A stretch of 64,000 bases of DNA. Source: Stictocephala bisonia (taxonomy: Eukaryota; Arthropoda; Insecta; Hemiptera; Membracidae). Position 1 is the first letter of the stretch. Each line of letters starts with the position of its first letter. The notes beneath the pieces are model-generated. The model saw nothing but the letters and a program-made list of their open reading frames with translations, did not search any database and was not told the origin of the DNA. Both the position numbers and the translations under genes were made by a program. This document shows, one piece after another, positions 62,691 through 64,000 of this stretch. The stretch lies in NCBI GenBank assembly GCA_035578905.1, contig JAQJVL010000609.1:120001-184000 (forward strand). The letters run 5' to 3'.

Positions 62691-64000
62691 TGTATAAATG
62701 TAAAACTCTCGTACGATATCTCTTCAAAATAAATCATCCATCCAGACCTTGTAAAGAGTGTATAGTGAACAACTTATTTTAATAAATTGGAAATAATTTT
62801 CCCGCTTAATATTTGAAAATACACTTAAGTCGACTATAATTGGGCAACTTATTCTATATAATTAAACATATTCATTATATAACTTATGTGGGGTGTTAGG
62901 GGGTGAAATTTCGTTAGTAATCAAACACCTATTCCCTTTGTGGCATACAAAGGGATGGATGTTTCAAAGGGCTCTGACAGATAACAGTTTCCTGCTGTGG
63001 AATGCCTGTGACAGTTCCATGTGTTACTGTCTATATGTCTCTTTTATTCCAGGTTTTTTAATACCTCTAAAAGCTCATACTTTAATATAACTGTGAAGTA
63101 CAAAATAAAAGAAAACCCTATTTTTAGCTAATCTAAACGTATTAGTTAGCCATTAAACAATACTGGTACAATATTGTTTTGATTTTTCAATGAAGCTCTG
63201 TAAAAAAAATTGGCAATATTTCCTATAAATTCATTCTAGGATTCTCATCAACCAAAGGTATGTGCATTAAATCCATATACTTTTACAAATTTTCAAATAT
63301 TAAAGAGGAAAGAGGATATGTTGTTATTATGGAATTTTTAATTTTTTTATACCAATATGCTGCTATGTTTTTCTTAAATACATTTCAACAACTACAATGA
63401 ATTTATAAATGGATATTAGAATTTAAACAGTATATTTTAATTGTTATACAAACAAATTTTTAATTTTACTTCTCTTTTTTTGGCTCATGTCAGAAAAGGT
63501 TTTGTTTTTTCGTCTATACATTTTCAGTCGTTGTTATATTTGATACAAGTTCAAAACACATATAATGTTATATAACTTTATTGGTTACTTAATAAATTAT
63601 ATCTAAAACATTTTTTGGCGTATGACAAAAACGAAACTTTCTGAAATCCAGTTGGAATTAGAGACAATTGTTAACATCTGTGTAGATATTTCAAACATTA
63701 ACTATGAAACTAATATGGTTTTTTCATTTTTTGGATCGGAGCCCAGAGCTTTTTTCCATCCCTAATAGGCAGAGATAAAAGTTTCTAACCGAAATTTTAA
63801 ATAGTTTTTAATTGTTCTGGACGTTTTATTCTGTTTGTATTGCAAATAATAATATGTTGGGATTTTGTAAGCGGAGAATGGTGATTATTATGAATATTTT
63901 ATGAGATGAATATTTTTATAAGTAAGAGTTATTGAGTATGTTGATAAAGTAGCAAGAAAGTCGTTCATTTTATATATTTTTACAAATATGGAATACTTAT
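62691..64000. other. unannotated AT-rich stretch
   Basis: A 65-codon frame at 62893-63090 has no recognisable motif. A perfect 9-bp hairpin (TCCCTTTGT/ACAAAGGGA, 62933-62955) lies within it. No gene called. Confidence 0.45.

Overview
This is AT-rich, gene-poor eukaryotic DNA, almost certainly from an insect. The evidence is two paralogous seven-helix proteins that look like insect gustatory receptors (7tm_7), several non-LTR retrotransposon remnants, SINEs with internal RNA polymerase III boxes, and a short CCTAA run like the insect telomere motif. Hemiptera is possible, because some repeat leaders look familiar from that order, but that is weak recollection. No bacterial features, intact tRNA or rRNA genes, or CRISPR arrays were found.

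Layout. 1-4,210 is one copy of a duplicated block (D1) with a minus-strand receptor gene at 2,440-3,561. 4.2-17.3 kb is filler: a 20-bp minisatellite, a MITE candidate, a possible receptor exon at 9.73 kb, and a 4.2-kb composite bounded by ~345-bp inverted repeats that holds a broken non-LTR element. 17,315-22,397 is the second D1 copy with the paralogous receptor at 20,706-21,827; it carries two insertions that copy 1 lacks. 22.4-45 kb is receptor-free. It holds a 5'-truncated Jockey-like element (25.2-27.1 kb, minus), an older relic of the same type (38.2-39.4 kb, plus), scattered SINE pieces, a 36-bp minisatellite and a TA-flanked mariner-like element. 45.6-62.7 kb is a second duplication cluster: a diverged pair (D3, 45.6-47.8 and 58.7-62.7 kb) flanks a recent 3.65-kb tandem duplication (D2, 49.54-56.85 kb), with three separate insertions of a 5S-rRNA-derived SINE, a 545-bp foldback element and an uninterrupted (AG)97 tract.

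The only genes I would defend as possibly functional are the two receptors. They have equal length (373 codons), differ at about 52 positions by hand count, and share an invariant Arg-rich loop. Each has an RFX X-box-like site at the same distance (62-75 bp) upstream of the start codon. The distal upstream region is rearranged between them: a ~170-bp segment is inverted in copy 1, where ~90-bp inverted arms flank it. Everything else is mobile-element or repeat DNA. All identities are by eye; no alignment or database search was run.
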